From contig NZ_KK088649.1 in the NCBI RefSeq assembly GCF_000600975.2, positions 204,749 to 268,748 of the forward strand: a stretch of DNA of 64,000 nt. Reading direction: 5' to 3'. The DNA comes from Limimaricola hongkongensis DSM 17492. Lineage in GTDB: Bacteria; Pseudomonadota; Alphaproteobacteria; Rhodobacterales; Rhodobacteraceae. The notes under the pieces were generated by a model. That model was not told the origin of the DNA. It searched no databases and worked only from the letters and a program-made list of their open reading frames with translations. Positions 8,673 through 17,902 of the stretch are shown one piece after another. The first letter of the stretch is position 1. Each line of letters opens with the position of its first letter. Made by a program: the position numbers and the translations under genes.

Positions 8673-10051
8673 TGCGCGGTTTCCTCCGCCTCGGCGCGCT
8701 TTTCGGGATCGGGCAGCGCCCGCGGTCCCAGCGCCTGAAGCCCCTTGAGGATGTCGATCGCATAGGCGAGCTGATAGTCCTGCTCGCGCAGCTCGGCGGC
8801 CTTTTCGGCGCGCTCGCGATCCTCTTCGAGCTGCTGGATCTCGTCCTCGGACAGGCTGTCATTGTCGAGGCTGCCGCGCAGGTCGGCCTCCGAGCGCAGC
8901 GCGCGCGGTGTCGTCTCCTCCTCGGTCTCGTCGACCGGCTTGGGCCGCGGCTGCTCGACGATGATGTCGGGCGAAATGCCCAGAGCCTGGATCGAGCGGC
9001 CCGAGGGGGTGTAATACCGCGCCGTGGTCAGCCGCATCGCGCCGTCGCCGCGCAGCGGCATGACGGTCTGGACCGATCCCTTGCCGAAGCTCTGGGTGCC
9101 GACGACGATGGCGCGGCGGTGATCCTGCAGCGCGCCCGCCACGATCTCCGAGGCCGAGGCCGAACCGCCATTGACCAGCACCACCATCGGCTTGCCGTCG
9201 ATCAGGTCGCCGGGCGTGGCGTTGTTGCGCTCGGACTGGACCACGTCGCGGCCCCGGGTCGAGACGATCTCGCCCGCTTCGAGGAAGGCGTCGGAGACGT
9301 AGATCGCCTGGTTGAGCAGCCCGCCGGGGTTGTTGCGCAGGTCGAGCACCACGCCGTTGACGTTGTCGAGCCCGCCGGCCTTCTCGATCTCTTCCTTCAG
9401 GCCCGATTTCAGGTCGGGGAAGGTCTGGTCGTTGAAGGTGGTGACGCGCATCACGATGGTCTGCCCTTCGGTGCGCGCGCGCACGGCGTTGAGCTTGATC
9501 GTGTCGCGGATGATCGACACGTCGAACGGCTCGTCCTCGCCATCGCGCACCACGGTGACGATGATCTCGGAGCCGACCGGCCCGCGCATCAGGTCGACCG
9601 CCTCGTCGAGCGTCAGCCCGAGCACGCTCTCGCCGTCCACGGCGGTGATGTAATCGCCCGCGAGGATACCGGCGGCATCGGCCGGGGTGCCGTCCATCGG
9701 CGAGACGACCTTGACGATTCCCTCCTCCTGCGTGACCTCGATCCCGAGCCCGCCGAACTCGCCGCGCGTCTGTGTGCGCATGTCGGCGGCATCCTCGGGC
9801 GACAGGTACGACGAATGCGGGTCGAGCGAGGTCAGCATGCCGTTGATCGCGGCCTCGATCAGCTCGCCTTCCTCGACCTCCTCGACATATTCGGCGCGGA
9901 TCCGTTCGAAGATGTCGCCGAACAGGTCGAGCTGTTCATAGACGCTGGCGTTGCGCTCGGCTTCCTGGGCCACGAGGGGACCTGCGACCTGGGTCGTGAC
10001 GACGAGCCCGAGCGCGGTTCCGCCAAGCGCCGCCAGTAGAAGTTTCCTCAT
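8669..10051 (-). CDS. ctpA: S41-family C-terminal processing protease CtpA
   Basis: 460 residues. A signal/anchor (1-30, [11 protein letters not shown]...) sends it to the periplasm. A PDZ domain lies at ~95-180 and the S41 protease domain at ~185-370 with the Ser/Lys dyad in GGSASASEI (Ser299) and SFGKGS (Lys324). A charged, Glu-rich C-terminal extension (~385-460) follows, common in alphaproteobacterial CtpA. It cleaves proteins at their C-terminus; CtpA-type proteases often turn over murein hydrolases, which fits the upstream envC. The start was set at MRKLLL (cat at 10049-10051); 25 further upstream codons are open but lie over the end of envC. Confidence 0.9.
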   Translation of the reverse strand: MRKLLLAALGGTALGLVVTTQVAGPLVAQEAERNASVYEQLDLFGDIFERIRAEYVEEVEEGELIEAAINGMLTSLDPHSSYLSPEDAADMRTQTRGEFGGLGIEVTQEEGIVKVVSPMDGTPADAAGILAGDYITAVDGESVLGLTLDEAVDLMRGPVGSEIIVTVVRDGEDEPFDVSIIRDTIKLNAVRARTEGQTIVMRVTTFNDQTFPDLKSGLKEEIEKAGGLDNVNGVVLDLRNNPGGLLNQAIYVSDAFLEAGEIVSTRGRDVVQSERNNATPGDLIDGKPMVVLVNGGSASASEIVAGALQDHRRAIVVGTQSFGKGSVQTVMPLRGDGAMRLTTARYYTPSGRSIQALGISPDIIVEQPRPKPVDETEEETTPRALRSEADLRGSLDNDSLSEDEIQQLEEDRERAEKAAELREQDYQLAYAIDILKGLQALGPRALPDPEKRAEAEETAQ

Positions 10052-10107
10052 GCGCAACTTTCCCTCTGCCTGCGGCCCCCTTGGCCGCCAAATGGGGCGC
10101 GCGCCGG

Positions 10108-11226
10108 TCAACCCGGCGCGAACCATGTCCCGGGGTCGACGGGGGCGTCCCCCTCCCGTACCTCCAGATAAAGCGTTTCCGGCCGCGGCGCGCCACCACC
10201 CTGCGCCGTTTCGGTCAAGATTTCGTGCGCCTCGGGCGGGTCTCCGCCCATCAGCCCCAGCGCCGCCCCGGCGGGCAGGATCTCCCCGGTACGGCCATAG
10301 ACCTCGGCCAGACCGGCGAGAATCACCAGGACCCCGGCGGCGGGTTCGAGAATCGCGACATTGCCGTAATCGAGCAATTCGCCGCGAAACCGCAAGGTCG
10401 CGGCCACTGGCGCGGTCACCAGGCTGCGCGGCGCGGTGGCGATCACCAGTCCGGGCCGGGTCACGCCCGCCGCATCCGCCGCGCCGAAACCGCGCAGCAC
10501 CTGCCCCTGCACCGGCAGCGGGATCTCTCCCTTGCGATCGGTGGCGTCGGGCGCGCTGCCCGTCAGCTCCGCATCGACCGTCTGCGCCAGCCCCGAGGCA
10601 AAGGCATCGAGCGTGTCGGTCGAGGCGATCAGCAGCGCGGTCGCCACCGGATTCTCGGTAAAGCGCATCGGCAGGTCGCTGCGCTCGGAGATCGCCTCGG
10701 ACAGTGCACTGCGCGCGGATTGCGCCCCCGCGAGCCCCTCTTCCAGCGTGGCGATCGCGCCTTGCTGCAATATCGCGAGATCGGCGGCCTCCTGCAGGTC
10801 GGCGCGCAGCGCCGCGGCCTGCGATTGCAGCGCGGGCGTGATCTCCGACGCCACGAGCCCCGCGCGCGCCGTGCCGAGCGGTCCCGCCGGATGCAGCAGC
10901 AACAAGGGCGCGGGCGCGCGCGACATGGATTGCAGCGCGCCGAGCAACGCCGCGATCTCGTCGCGCTTGGCGTCGAGCTCGACCGCGATGGCGCGTTCGC
11001 GGATCGCGGCGCGGCGCAGCCCGTCGCGCAGCGCCGCGAGACCCGCCTCATAGGCGCGCACCGTTTCGGTCAGCGCCGCGACCCGGTCGCGCGCGGCCTC
11101 GGCGGCGTCGAGCTGCGCGGAGGCCTCGGCCAGCCGGGCCGCCGCCATGCGCGCCGCCGACGCGGTGTCCTGGGCCGCGGCGGGCGCCGCGATCAGCGCC
11201 CATGCGAGGACCAGCGCCGCCTTCAT
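10108..11226 (-). CDS. EnvC-like murein hydrolase activator (degenerate LytM/M23)
   Basis: 372 residues with a Sec signal (1-18, ending AAPAAAQ). Residues ~20-185 are Ala/Glu/Arg-rich coiled coil broken near 105-130, as in EnvC. The C-terminal ~115 residues have the M23/LytM fold (LRGFGAADAAGVTRPGLVIATAP, then LLDYGNVAILEPAAGVLVILAGL). The metal-binding histidines expected in the LytM site (the Asp after the VI-L strand and HxH in the yAHL motif) are replaced by Pro/Leu/Gly residues, so it should be non-catalytic and act as an amidase activator at the septum, as in EnvC. ATGA overlap with gpmI upstream; ctpA starts 56 bases downstream. Confidence 0.85.
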   Translation of the reverse strand: MKAALVLAWALIAAPAAAQDTASAARMAAARLAEASAQLDAAEAARDRVAALTETVRAYEAGLAALRDGLRRAAIRERAIAVELDAKRDEIAALLGALQSMSRAPAPLLLLHPAGPLGTARAGLVASEITPALQSQAAALRADLQEAADLAILQQGAIATLEEGLAGAQSARSALSEAISERSDLPMRFTENPVATALLIASTDTLDAFASGLAQTVDAELTGSAPDATDRKGEIPLPVQGQVLRGFGAADAAGVTRPGLVIATAPRSLVTAPVAATLRFRGELLDYGNVAILEPAAGVLVILAGLAEVYGRTGEILPAGAALGLMGGDPPEAHEILTETAQGGGAPRPETLYLEVREGDAPVDPGTWFAPG

Positions 11227-12737
11227 CCGATGAGGCTGCGCCCGGTCATCTCGGGCGGCAGGTCGAGCCCCATGAGATCGAGCAGCGTCGGCGCCAGATC
11301 GGCCAGGCGCCCGTCACGCAACCGCGCGCCCTCGGGCCCGCCGAACAGCGCGACGGGGACCGGGTTGAGCGTGTGCGAGGTGTGCGCGCCGCCCGTCTCG
11401 GGGTCGATCATCACCTCGCAATTGCCGTGATCGGCGGTGACGATCATCGCGCCGCCCGCCGTCTCCAGCGCCGCGCAGACCTTGGCCAGCCCCTGATCCA
11501 CCGCCTCGCAGGCGCGGATCGCGGCGTCGAGATCGCCGGTATGGCCGACCATGTCGGGGTTGGCGAAATTGGTGACGATCAGGTCGTAGCCCTTCTCGAT
11601 CGCGCCGACGAAGGCCTCGGTCACCTCGTCCGCCGACATCTCGGGCTGCATGTCATAGGTCGCGACATTGGGCGATTTGGGCATGAAGCGGTCCTCGCCC
11701 GGCTCGGGCTCTTCCTTGCCGCCATTGAGGAAGAAGGTGACATGCGGGTATTTCTCGGTCTCGGCGAGACGGAACTGCGAAAGCCCCTTCGACGCCACCC
11801 ATGCGCCCAGCGTGTTGGCGATGTCGCGCTTGGGAAACACCGTCTCGTACCACGCCACGTGCCGATCGGAATATTCCACCATGCCGAGCCGCGCGGCCAG
11901 CGCCGGGGCTTCGCCGCGCTCGAAGCCGTCGAAGCCGGGATCGGCGATGGCGGCGAGGATCTCGCGCGCCCGGTCGGCGCGGAAGTTGAGGCAGAACAAG
12001 CCGTCCTGCGGCTGCATGCCGGCGTAACCCTCGATCACCGTGGCCGGGATGAACTCGTCTGTCTTGCCTGCCTCCCAGGCCCCCTTCACCGCCGAGAGCG
12101 GATCGGCGGCGGTCGGCCCCTCGCCGTTGACGATGGCGTCATAGGCGGTCTGCACCCGGTCCCAGCGGTTGTCGCGGTCCATCGCGAAATAGCGCCCGAT
12201 CACGGTGGCGATCTGCGTGCCTTCGGGCAGCTTTTCGAGCAGATCCTCGATATAGGCATCCGCCGAAGACGGCGCCACGTCGCGCCCGTCGGTGATCGCG
12301 TGCAGCGTCACCGCCACGCCGCGGTCGCGCAGCGCCTTCGCGGCGGCGACGATGTGGTCGAGATGCCCGTGCACGCCTCCATCCGACACGACGCCGAACA
12401 GATGCGCGGTGCCGCCCGAATCCTGAAGCGTCTTGGCGAAATCGACGATCGCCCCGGCCTCGAAGAACGAGCCGTCCTCGATCGCGAGATCGATCTGGCC
12501 GAGATCCATGGCGACGACCCGGCCCGCGCCGATATTGGTGTGGCCGACCTCGGAATTGCCCATCTGGCCCGACGGCAGGCCGACATCGGGACCATGCGTG
12601 GTGAGCGTGGCGTTCGGGCCCTGCATGATCCGGTCGAAGGCCGGGGTGCGGGCCAGCGCCGGGGCGTTGCCGGTGGTATCCTCGCGCAGGCCCCAGCCAT
12701 CGAGAATGCACAGGACCACGGGTTTGGGTGTCGCCAT
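11223..12737 (-). CDS. gpmI: 2,3-bisphosphoglycerate-independent phosphoglycerate mutase
   Basis: 504 residues, alkaline phosphatase superfamily. It interconverts 3- and 2-phosphoglycerate using two Mn2+ ions and a phosphoserine. Asp13 (ILDGWG), Ser62 (GNSEVGHTNIGAGR, the phosphorylated nucleophile), TDGRDVAP, NFRADRARE and the C-terminal FANPDMVGHTG and VTADHGNCE metal motifs are all present. The start at 12737 is supported by AGGAGG 8 bases upstream; 21 more upstream codons are open but lack such support. ATGA overlap couples it to the following envC-like gene. Confidence 0.95.
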   Translation of the reverse strand: MATPKPVVLCILDGWGLREDTTGNAPALARTPAFDRIMQGPNATLTTHGPDVGLPSGQMGNSEVGHTNIGAGRVVAMDLGQIDLAIEDGSFFEAGAIVDFAKTLQDSGGTAHLFGVVSDGGVHGHLDHIVAAAKALRDRGVAVTLHAITDGRDVAPSSADAYIEDLLEKLPEGTQIATVIGRYFAMDRDNRWDRVQTAYDAIVNGEGPTAADPLSAVKGAWEAGKTDEFIPATVIEGYAGMQPQDGLFCLNFRADRAREILAAIADPGFDGFERGEAPALAARLGMVEYSDRHVAWYETVFPKRDIANTLGAWVASKGLSQFRLAETEKYPHVTFFLNGGKEEPEPGEDRFMPKSPNVATYDMQPEMSADEVTEAFVGAIEKGYDLIVTNFANPDMVGHTGDLDAAIRACEAVDQGLAKVCAALETAGGAMIVTADHGNCEVMIDPETGGAHTSHTLNPVPVALFGGPEGARLRDGRLADLAPTLLDLMGLDLPPEMTGRSLIG

Positions 12738-12810
12738 CGGGAAAGCCTCCTGGGGGAAATCTCGTGGCCAGTCCTGAGGCAAAGCGGCGGGGATGTCCAC
12801 TGACGCGGGG

Positions 12811-13281
12811 TCAGACCCGGTGATAGGGCGACCCCGCGAGGATCGAGGCGGCGCGGTAGAGCTGCTCGGTGAGCATGGCGCGCACCAGCATGTGCGGCCA
12901 GACCATCGGCCCGAAGGAGAGCATGGCGTCGGTGCGCGCGCGCAGGGCCGGGTCGATCCCGTCCGCCCCGCCGATCACGAAGGCCACCTCCGAGCGGCCC
13001 TGGTCGCGCCACCCCGCGAGCATCGCGGCGAAATCGGGCGACGTCATCTCGCGCCCGCGCTCGTCCATGGCGCAGATCACGGCGCCGTTCGGAATGGCGC
13101 GGTCGAGCAGCGCGGCCTCGCCGGCCATGCCGCCGCCCTTGCGGTCGTCCACTTCGGAAATGGTGAGCGGCCCGAGGCCCAGCGCCCGCCCGGTCCGGTC
13201 GAACCGGGTGGTGTAGTCATCGACCAAGGCGCGTTCGGGGCCGGATTTCATCCGGCCCACCGCGCAGATCCTGACGCGCAT
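12811..13281 (-). CDS. rlmH: 23S rRNA (pseudouridine-1915-N3)-methyltransferase
   Basis: A 156-residue SPOUT-class methyltransferase. MRVRICAVGRMKSGPE begins the protein; the trefoil-knot SAM site is VAFVIGGADGI (~100-110) and the C-terminal LTEQLYRAASILAGSPYHR is the RlmH hallmark. It methylates pseudouridine 1915 in helix 69 of 70S ribosomes. Start at 13281 because its ATG overlaps the rsfS stop (TGATG); 13 further upstream codons are open but lie within rsfS. The rsfS-rlmH pair is widely conserved. Confidence 0.95.
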   Translation of the reverse strand: MRVRICAVGRMKSGPERALVDDYTTRFDRTGRALGLGPLTISEVDDRKGGGMAGEAALLDRAIPNGAVICAMDERGREMTSPDFAAMLAGWRDQGRSEVAFVIGGADGIDPALRARTDAMLSFGPMVWPHMLVRAMLTEQLYRAASILAGSPYHRV

Positions 13282-13646
13282 CAGCGGAAATTGTCGGCGG
13301 CCGCCCCCTGGGGCGCCCACATCTTCTCCAGCTGGTAGAATTCGCGCACCTCGGGCCGGAACACGTGGACGATCACGTCGCCGGTGTCGATCAGCACCCA
13401 GTCGCCGGTTTCCTTGCCCTCGGTCTTCGAGAGCACGCCATACTCCTGCTTGAGCTTGTCGGTCAGGTGTTCGGCGATGGCGGCGACCTGGCGCGAGGAG
13501 CGGCCCGAGGCGATCACCATGTAATCGCCCATCTCGGAGCGCCCGCGCAGATCGATCTGCACGACCTCTTCGGCCTTGTCGTCATCGAGGGAGACGAGGA
13601 TCGCTGCCAGCAGCTTTTCGCTCGTCGCGGAGGGCGCCCCGGCCAT
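13281..13646 (-). CDS. rsfS: Ribosomal silencing factor RsfS
   Basis: A 121-residue RsfS/Iojap-family protein (LLAAILVSLDDDKAEEVVQIDLRGRSEMGDYMVIASGRSSRQVAAIAEHL...GDWVLIDTGDVIVHVFRPEVREFYQLEKMW). It binds uL14 on the 50S subunit and blocks 70S formation under starvation. The ATG at 13646 has almost no Shine-Dalgarno but shares a base with the TGA of a 19-codon upstream reading frame (13705-13646), so translation may depend on re-initiation. The usual upstream partner nadD is not adjacent. A promoter-like sequence with a C9 spacer lies at 13754-13782. Confidence 0.93.
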   Translation of the reverse strand: MAGAPSATSEKLLAAILVSLDDDKAEEVVQIDLRGRSEMGDYMVIASGRSSRQVAAIAEHLTDKLKQEYGVLSKTEGKETGDWVLIDTGDVIVHVFRPEVREFYQLEKMWAPQGAAADNFR

Positions 13647-13753
13647 CAGGCCCGCGCCCCGGGAAGCGGCTTGGGCCGCATGGGTGGAAAGGGACAGGTC
13701 ATCATCCTCCGGTTTCGCGCCGCCGAATTCGCCCCGGCGCCGGGCATGGCTTC

Positions 13754-13782
13754 AATGTAACAAGGGGGGGGGCCGTTTTCAA
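13754..13782 (-). promoter_or_regulatory. Candidate promoter of the rsfS operon with a nine-C spacer tract
   Basis: On the minus strand, TTGAAA (complement of 13777-13782) and TACATT (complement of 13754-13759) are separated by 17 bases, 9 of which are an uninterrupted C run (G run 13764-13772 on the plus strand). Both hexamers resemble sigma-70 consensus and lie ~110 bases upstream of rsfS. Slippage in the run would change the spacer length. Confidence 0.45.
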
Positions 13783-13804
13783 CGATCCCGCACCTCGCAT
13801 CCGA

Positions 13805-15229
13805 TCACTCGGCAGTGGGTCGCGCGACACGCAGGGCGGAGCCGTCGAGCACCCGCACCTCGCGCTGGGGGAAGGGAATCGAGATGCCCTCGGCCTTGAA
13901 CGCGTCCCACAGCGCGAGGAACACGTCGCCGCGGATATTGGTCAGCCCCGCCGTCGCGTCGTCGATCCAGAAGCGCAGGATGTAGTCCACGCTCGAATCG
14001 CCGAAGGCGGTGATATGGCAGACCGGGGCGGGCTGCGCCAGAACCCGTCCGCAGCCCGCCGCCGCCGCGATCGCCACCCGGCGCACCTCGTGCGGGTCGT
14101 CGCCGTAAGCGGTGCCGAAATTCAGGTCGAGCCGCACCGAATTGTTGGAATGGGTCCAGTTGACCACCTGCGTGGTGATCAGGTCCTCGTTCGGGATCAG
14201 GTATTCCTTGCCGTCGCGGGTGACGACGCTGGCATAGCGCGCGCCCAGCGTCGAGATCCAGCCGAAGGTCTGCCCGACCGAGATCACGTCGCCGGGCTTG
14301 ATCGACTTGTCCAGCAGGATGATCAGCCCCGAGACGAGGTTCGACACCACCTTTTGCAGGCCAAAGCCCAGGCCCACGCCGATCGCGCCCGACAGCACCG
14401 CGAGCCCGGTCAGGTCCACCCCCACCGCGCGCAGCCCCACGAAGACCGCGATGCCGTAGAAGAACAGCTGGCTGAGCTTGACCGCCAGCACCTGCATCGA
14501 GGGGCTGATCTCGCGGTTGGTCTCGATCCGGTGCGCCGAGGTCTGCGCCAGAAGCCGCGCCACGAAGAAGGCCACGCCCAGCACCAGCGCCGCCTTGACC
14601 ACCAGAAGCGCCGAGATCCGCAGATCCCCGGCCTGCACCGCGAGGCTGTCGAGCAGCCGCGCCGTCTCTGTCGTCAGGTCGAGAATGCGCAGCGTGATCC
14701 AGGTCCAGGCGCCGTAGCGCACGAGACCGCGCAAGAGCGGGTTGGCGATCAGCCGCGCCACCAGCGCCACGAACAGCCAGCCGGTGGCGAGATTGGCCAC
14801 GATGCGCAGCACCGCCGCGCCGCCCGCCGGATCGAGCTGCCGCACCGCCGCCACCGCGATCCAGACCAGACCCACGAACAACACCGCGCGCAGCCGCCGG
14901 TGCAGCGTCACCGCGTAACGCATCCGCCAGCGCGGCCAGCCCTCGCGGGCGCGCATCCAGTCATGCAGCTTCGGCCCGAGCCAGGCCCGGCCCAGATGCG
15001 CCAGCGCAAAGACCCCGACGAGGATGACGAGCTGCCACGCGTTCCACGGCTGCATGACGCCGTGGATCACCCGTTCGGCATCGCTCAGCAGCCGGTCGCT
15101 GAGATCGCCCGCCGCGGCGGCGATGACCTGCGGCGCCTCGGACGCCTGCTGCGCCATGTCTTCGGCGGCTTCGCCCGCCCCCTCTCCCGCGGCGTCCGCC
15201 ACCTCCTCCAGCCCGGTCTCCGGCTCCAT
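13805..15229 (-). CDS. MscS-family mechanosensitive ion channel
   Basis: 474 residues. After an acidic, Ala-rich N-terminus (~1-50) come about five hydrophobic segments (WQLVILVGVFALAHLG, LRAVLFVGLVWIAVAA, LATGWLFVALVARLI and others) and the conserved MscS pore helix LSGAIGVGLGFGLQKVVSNLVSGLIIL with alternating Gly/Ala, then the beta domain (DKSIKPGDVISVG...IPNEDLITTQVVNWT) and the C-terminal alpha/beta vestibule. It opens under membrane tension on hypo-osmotic shock. The start at 15229 was chosen from GGGAGAG about 8 bases upstream; ~100 open codons further upstream are low-complexity and unlike the family. Confidence 0.9.
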   Translation of the reverse strand: MEPETGLEEVADAAGEGAGEAAEDMAQQASEAPQVIAAAAGDLSDRLLSDAERVIHGVMQPWNAWQLVILVGVFALAHLGRAWLGPKLHDWMRAREGWPRWRMRYAVTLHRRLRAVLFVGLVWIAVAAVRQLDPAGGAAVLRIVANLATGWLFVALVARLIANPLLRGLVRYGAWTWITLRILDLTTETARLLDSLAVQAGDLRISALLVVKAALVLGVAFFVARLLAQTSAHRIETNREISPSMQVLAVKLSQLFFYGIAVFVGLRAVGVDLTGLAVLSGAIGVGLGFGLQKVVSNLVSGLIILLDKSIKPGDVISVGQTFGWISTLGARYASVVTRDGKEYLIPNEDLITTQVVNWTHSNNSVRLDLNFGTAYGDDPHEVRRVAIAAAAGCGRVLAQPAPVCHITAFGDSSVDYILRFWIDDATAGLTNIRGDVFLALWDAFKAEGISIPFPQREVRVLDGSALRVARPTAE

Positions 15230-15337
15230 CGCGCGCTCTCTCCCGTCTCGATCCCCGCGAGGATGTAGCGCCACCCGCGCCCGGTCCAGCCGCGCGAGCC
15301 TCTTGTGCCGCAGGGTCCGACGGAGTATCTGGACGGC

Positions 15338-15424
15338 ATGACACGGGTCTTCGACATGGATGATCGCGCGCGGCTGCCCTGGCGGTTCTTCGGCGCGACC
15401 CGCACGATCCTCGCGCGGCTTTGA
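15338..15424 (+). CDS. Possible 28-codon leader ORF upstream of leuC
   Basis: ATG 15338 to TGA 15424 encodes a 28-residue, Arg-rich peptide ([20 protein letters not shown]...). It lies 91 bases upstream of leuC. Two GC hairpins follow: GCGGAG/CTCCGC around 15428-15447 and a GCGCGC/GCGCGC stem around 15462-15479. The layout resembles a leader peptide with attenuator, but the peptide is not leucine-rich (three Leu), and there is no convincing Shine-Dalgarno. It may be noise. The 286-bp gap 15230-15515 holds nothing else that I can support. Confidence 0.25.
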   Translation: MTRVFDMDDRARLPWRFFGATRTILARL

Positions 15425-15515
15425 CGCGGCGGAGCGGTTCGCCTCCGCTCGACCCTTCAGGCGCGCGTCCCTGCGCGCCCCGTCACTCCAATCCAGCCGC
15501 AAGAGGATCCCTCGC

Positions 15516-16919
15516 ATGACCGGCAAGACACTCTACGACAAGATCTGGGACGCGCATCTCGTCCAGCAGGACGCGGACGGCACCGGCCTGCTCTACATCG
15601 ACCGTCACCTCGTGCACGAGGTCACCAGCCCGCAGGCCTTCGAGGGCCTGCGCCTCGCGGGCCGCAAGCTGCGCGCGCCCGAAAAGACCATCGCCGTGCC
15701 GGACCACAACGTCCCCACCACCGAAGGCCGCGACAAGGTCATCGAGAACGAGGACAGCCGCATCCAGGTCGAGGCGCTCGACAAGAACGCCCGCGATTTC
15801 GGGATCAACTACTACCCCGTTTCCGACGTGCGCCAGGGCATCGTGCACATCGTCGGCCCCGAACAGGGCTGGACCCTGCCCGGCATGACCGTGGTCTGCG
15901 GCGACAGCCACACCGCCACCCATGGCGCCTTCGGCGCGCTGGCGCATGGCATCGGCACCTCGGAGGTCGAGCACGTGCTCGCCACCCAGACGCTGATCCA
16001 GTCGAAGTCGAAGAACATGAAGGTGGAGATCACCGGCCAACTCGCGCCCGGCGTCACCGCCAAGGACATCACCATGGCGGTGATCGGCCGCACCGGCACC
16101 GCCGGCGGCACCGGCTATGTCATCGAATATTGCGGCGAGGCGATCCGGTCGCTGTCGATGGAAGGCCGGATGACGGTCTGCAACATGGCGATCGAAGGCG
16201 GCGCCCGCGCCGGCCTGATCGCGCCCGACCAGACCACCTTCGACTACGTCAAGGGCCGGCCCCATGCGCCCAAGGGCGCGCAGTGGGAAGCGGCGATGGA
16301 GTGGTGGAAGACGCTCTATTCCGACGACGACGCGCATTGGGACAAGGTCATCACCATCCCCGGCGAGGAGATCGCGCCGCTCGTCACCTGGGGCACCTCG
16401 CCCGAGGACGTGCTGCCGATCACCGACGTCGTGCCTGAACCCTCAAGCTTCAAGGGCGGCAAGGTCGACGCCGCCCGCCGCGCGCTCGACTACATGGGCC
16501 TCAAGGCGGGCCAGAAGCTCAGCGAGATCGAGATCGACACGGTCTTCATCGGGTCGTGCACCAATGGCCGGATCGAGGATCTGCGCGCCGCCGCCGCGAT
16601 CCTGAAGGGCAAGAAGATCAAGGACGGCATGCGCGCCATGGTGGTGCCGGGTTCCGGCCTCGTACGGGCGCAGGCCGAGGAAGAGGGTCTCGCCGACATC
16701 TTCAAGGCGGCGGGCTTCGAGTGGCGCCTCGCGGGCTGCTCGATGTGCCTTGCGATGAACCCCGACCAGCTCGCCCCCGGCGAGCGTTGCGCCGCGACCT
16801 CGAACCGCAATTTCGAGGGCCGGCAGGGCAAGGGTGGCCGGACCCACCTGATGAGCCCGGCGATGGCGGCGGCCGCCGCGATCACCGGACATTTGACCGA
16901 CGTGCGGGAGATCCTGTGA
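15516..16919 (+). CDS. leuC: 3-isopropylmalate dehydratase large subunit
   Basis: 467 residues, aconitase family. It binds the [4Fe-4S] cluster through FIGSCTNGR and [11 protein letters not shown] (Cys-x2-Cys) and carries [15 protein letters not shown]-type and [13 protein letters not shown] substrate motifs. With LeuD it isomerises 2- to 3-isopropylmalate in leucine synthesis. The start at 15516 has AAGAGGA (15501-15507) at good distance; the frame is open upstream but without homology. The stop overlaps the leuD ATG (TGATG), so the two subunits are coupled. Confidence 0.96.
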   Translation: MTGKTLYDKIWDAHLVQQDADGTGLLYIDRHLVHEVTSPQAFEGLRLAGRKLRAPEKTIAVPDHNVPTTEGRDKVIENEDSRIQVEALDKNARDFGINYYPVSDVRQGIVHIVGPEQGWTLPGMTVVCGDSHTATHGAFGALAHGIGTSEVEHVLATQTLIQSKSKNMKVEITGQLAPGVTAKDITMAVIGRTGTAGGTGYVIEYCGEAIRSLSMEGRMTVCNMAIEGGARAGLIAPDQTTFDYVKGRPHAPKGAQWEAAMEWWKTLYSDDDAHWDKVITIPGEEIAPLVTWGTSPEDVLPITDVVPEPSSFKGGKVDAARRALDYMGLKAGQKLSEIEIDTVFIGSCTNGRIEDLRAAAAILKGKKIKDGMRAMVVPGSGLVRAQAEEEGLADIFKAAGFEWRLAGCSMCLAMNPDQLAPGERCAATSNRNFEGRQGKGGRTHLMSPAMAAAAAITGHLTDVREIL

Positions 16920-17524
16920 TGGACAAGTTCGAAAGCTTCTCGGGCGTCGCCGCCCCCATGCCGCTGGTCAACATCGACACGGACATGATCATCCCCAAAC
17001 AGTTCCTGAAGACCATCAAGCGGTCGGGGCTCGGCGTGAACCTCTTCGCCGAGATGCGCTATCTCGACGACGGCTCCGAGAACCCGGATTTCGTGCTCAA
17101 CAACGCGGCCTACCGCAATGCCGAGATCCTCGTCGCGGGCGACAATTTCGGCTGCGGCTCGTCGCGCGAGCACGCGCCCTGGGCGATCAAGGATTTCGGG
17201 ATCAAATGCGTGATCTCGACCTCCTTCGCCGACATCTTCTTCAACAACTGCTTCAAGAACGGCATCCTGCCGATCACCCTGCCGCAGGAGCAGATCGACG
17301 TGCTGATGCGCGACGCCGAAAAGGGCTCCAACGCCCGGCTCGACATCGATCTTGAGAACCAGACCGTGACCACCTCCGAGGGCGAGAGCTTCGCCTTCGA
17401 GGTCGACCCCTTCCGCAAGCACTGCCTGCTCGAAGGGCTCGACGACATCGGCCTGACGCTGGAAAAGGCCACGGCCATCGACAGCTTCGAAGCGCAGGCC
17501 GGACAGGCGCGCCCCTGGGTCTGA
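16919..17524 (+). CDS. leuD: 3-isopropylmalate dehydratase small subunit
   Basis: 201 residues, the swivel domain of the LeuCD heterodimer. [31 protein letters not shown] at the N-terminus and [23 protein letters not shown], which binds the substrate, are textbook LeuD. The ATG shares its first base with the leuC stop. A strong hairpin 24 bases after the stop (17548-17570) suggests the leuCD transcript ends here, separate from leuB. Confidence 0.96.
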   Translation: MDKFESFSGVAAPMPLVNIDTDMIIPKQFLKTIKRSGLGVNLFAEMRYLDDGSENPDFVLNNAAYRNAEILVAGDNFGCGSSREHAPWAIKDFGIKCVISTSFADIFFNNCFKNGILPITLPQEQIDVLMRDAEKGSNARLDIDLENQTVTTSEGESFAFEVDPFRKHCLLEGLDDIGLTLEKATAIDSFEAQAGQARPWV

Positions 17525-17547
17525 CCGACCCGGATTCGGGCGAGATT

Positions 17548-17570
17548 GGGGCGGCCTGGCGGGCCGCCCC
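17548..17570 (+). terminator. Rho-independent terminator after leuCD
   Basis: GGGGCGGCC (17548-17556), loop TGGCG, GGCCGCCCC (17562-17570) followed by TTGTCGATTGT. The stem is a perfect 9 bp. Confidence 0.75.
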
Positions 17571-17902
17571 TTGTCGATTGTGACATATACGAACGAATTA
17601 TGCCGTAAGGTCAGCTTGTTACCACCCTTCTTGGTAGGTTCGGCGCGATGGCCTACCAGATGGGCTATCCATAAGACCTGAACCACGGGGGGATGGTCCC
17701 ATTATGGGTCCATTCCGGCACCGACTCCGTCGCAAAAGCGCCGCAGTTCAAATGCTTCCTGAGAGGCATGCGTTGCCGCCTGGCATGGGAAAGGGCACAA
17801 ATAGTGGCAGGATTGAGGCATAACGGCCCACAAGGGCCGAGACACGCCGGAACAGAGCCGCGACATTCGAACGTGGCCGCCCGGCGCAGGAATGGGCAGA
17901 CT
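17571..17902 (+). promoter_or_regulatory. AT-richer intergenic leader between leuD and the membrane-protein gene
   Basis: About 330 bases without a supported gene. The first 130 bases are distinctly AT-richer than the surroundings (TGACATATACGAACGAATTATG around 17581-17602) and probably hold the promoter of the next two genes. An imperfect dyad GGTAGG (17633-17638) / CCTACC (17652-17657) and a perfect CGGCCC-ACAA-GGGCCG hairpin (17824-17839) are visible. The frame of the downstream gene is open from 17693, but that stretch is not protein-like. No riboswitch was recognised. Confidence 0.35.

Noticed and set aside
17648-17674. Mini-ORF MAYQMGYP with nearby GGTAGG/CCTACC dyad as a leader peptide
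   Set aside because: Eight codons, no Shine-Dalgarno and no relation to the downstream membrane protein; too weak to annotate.
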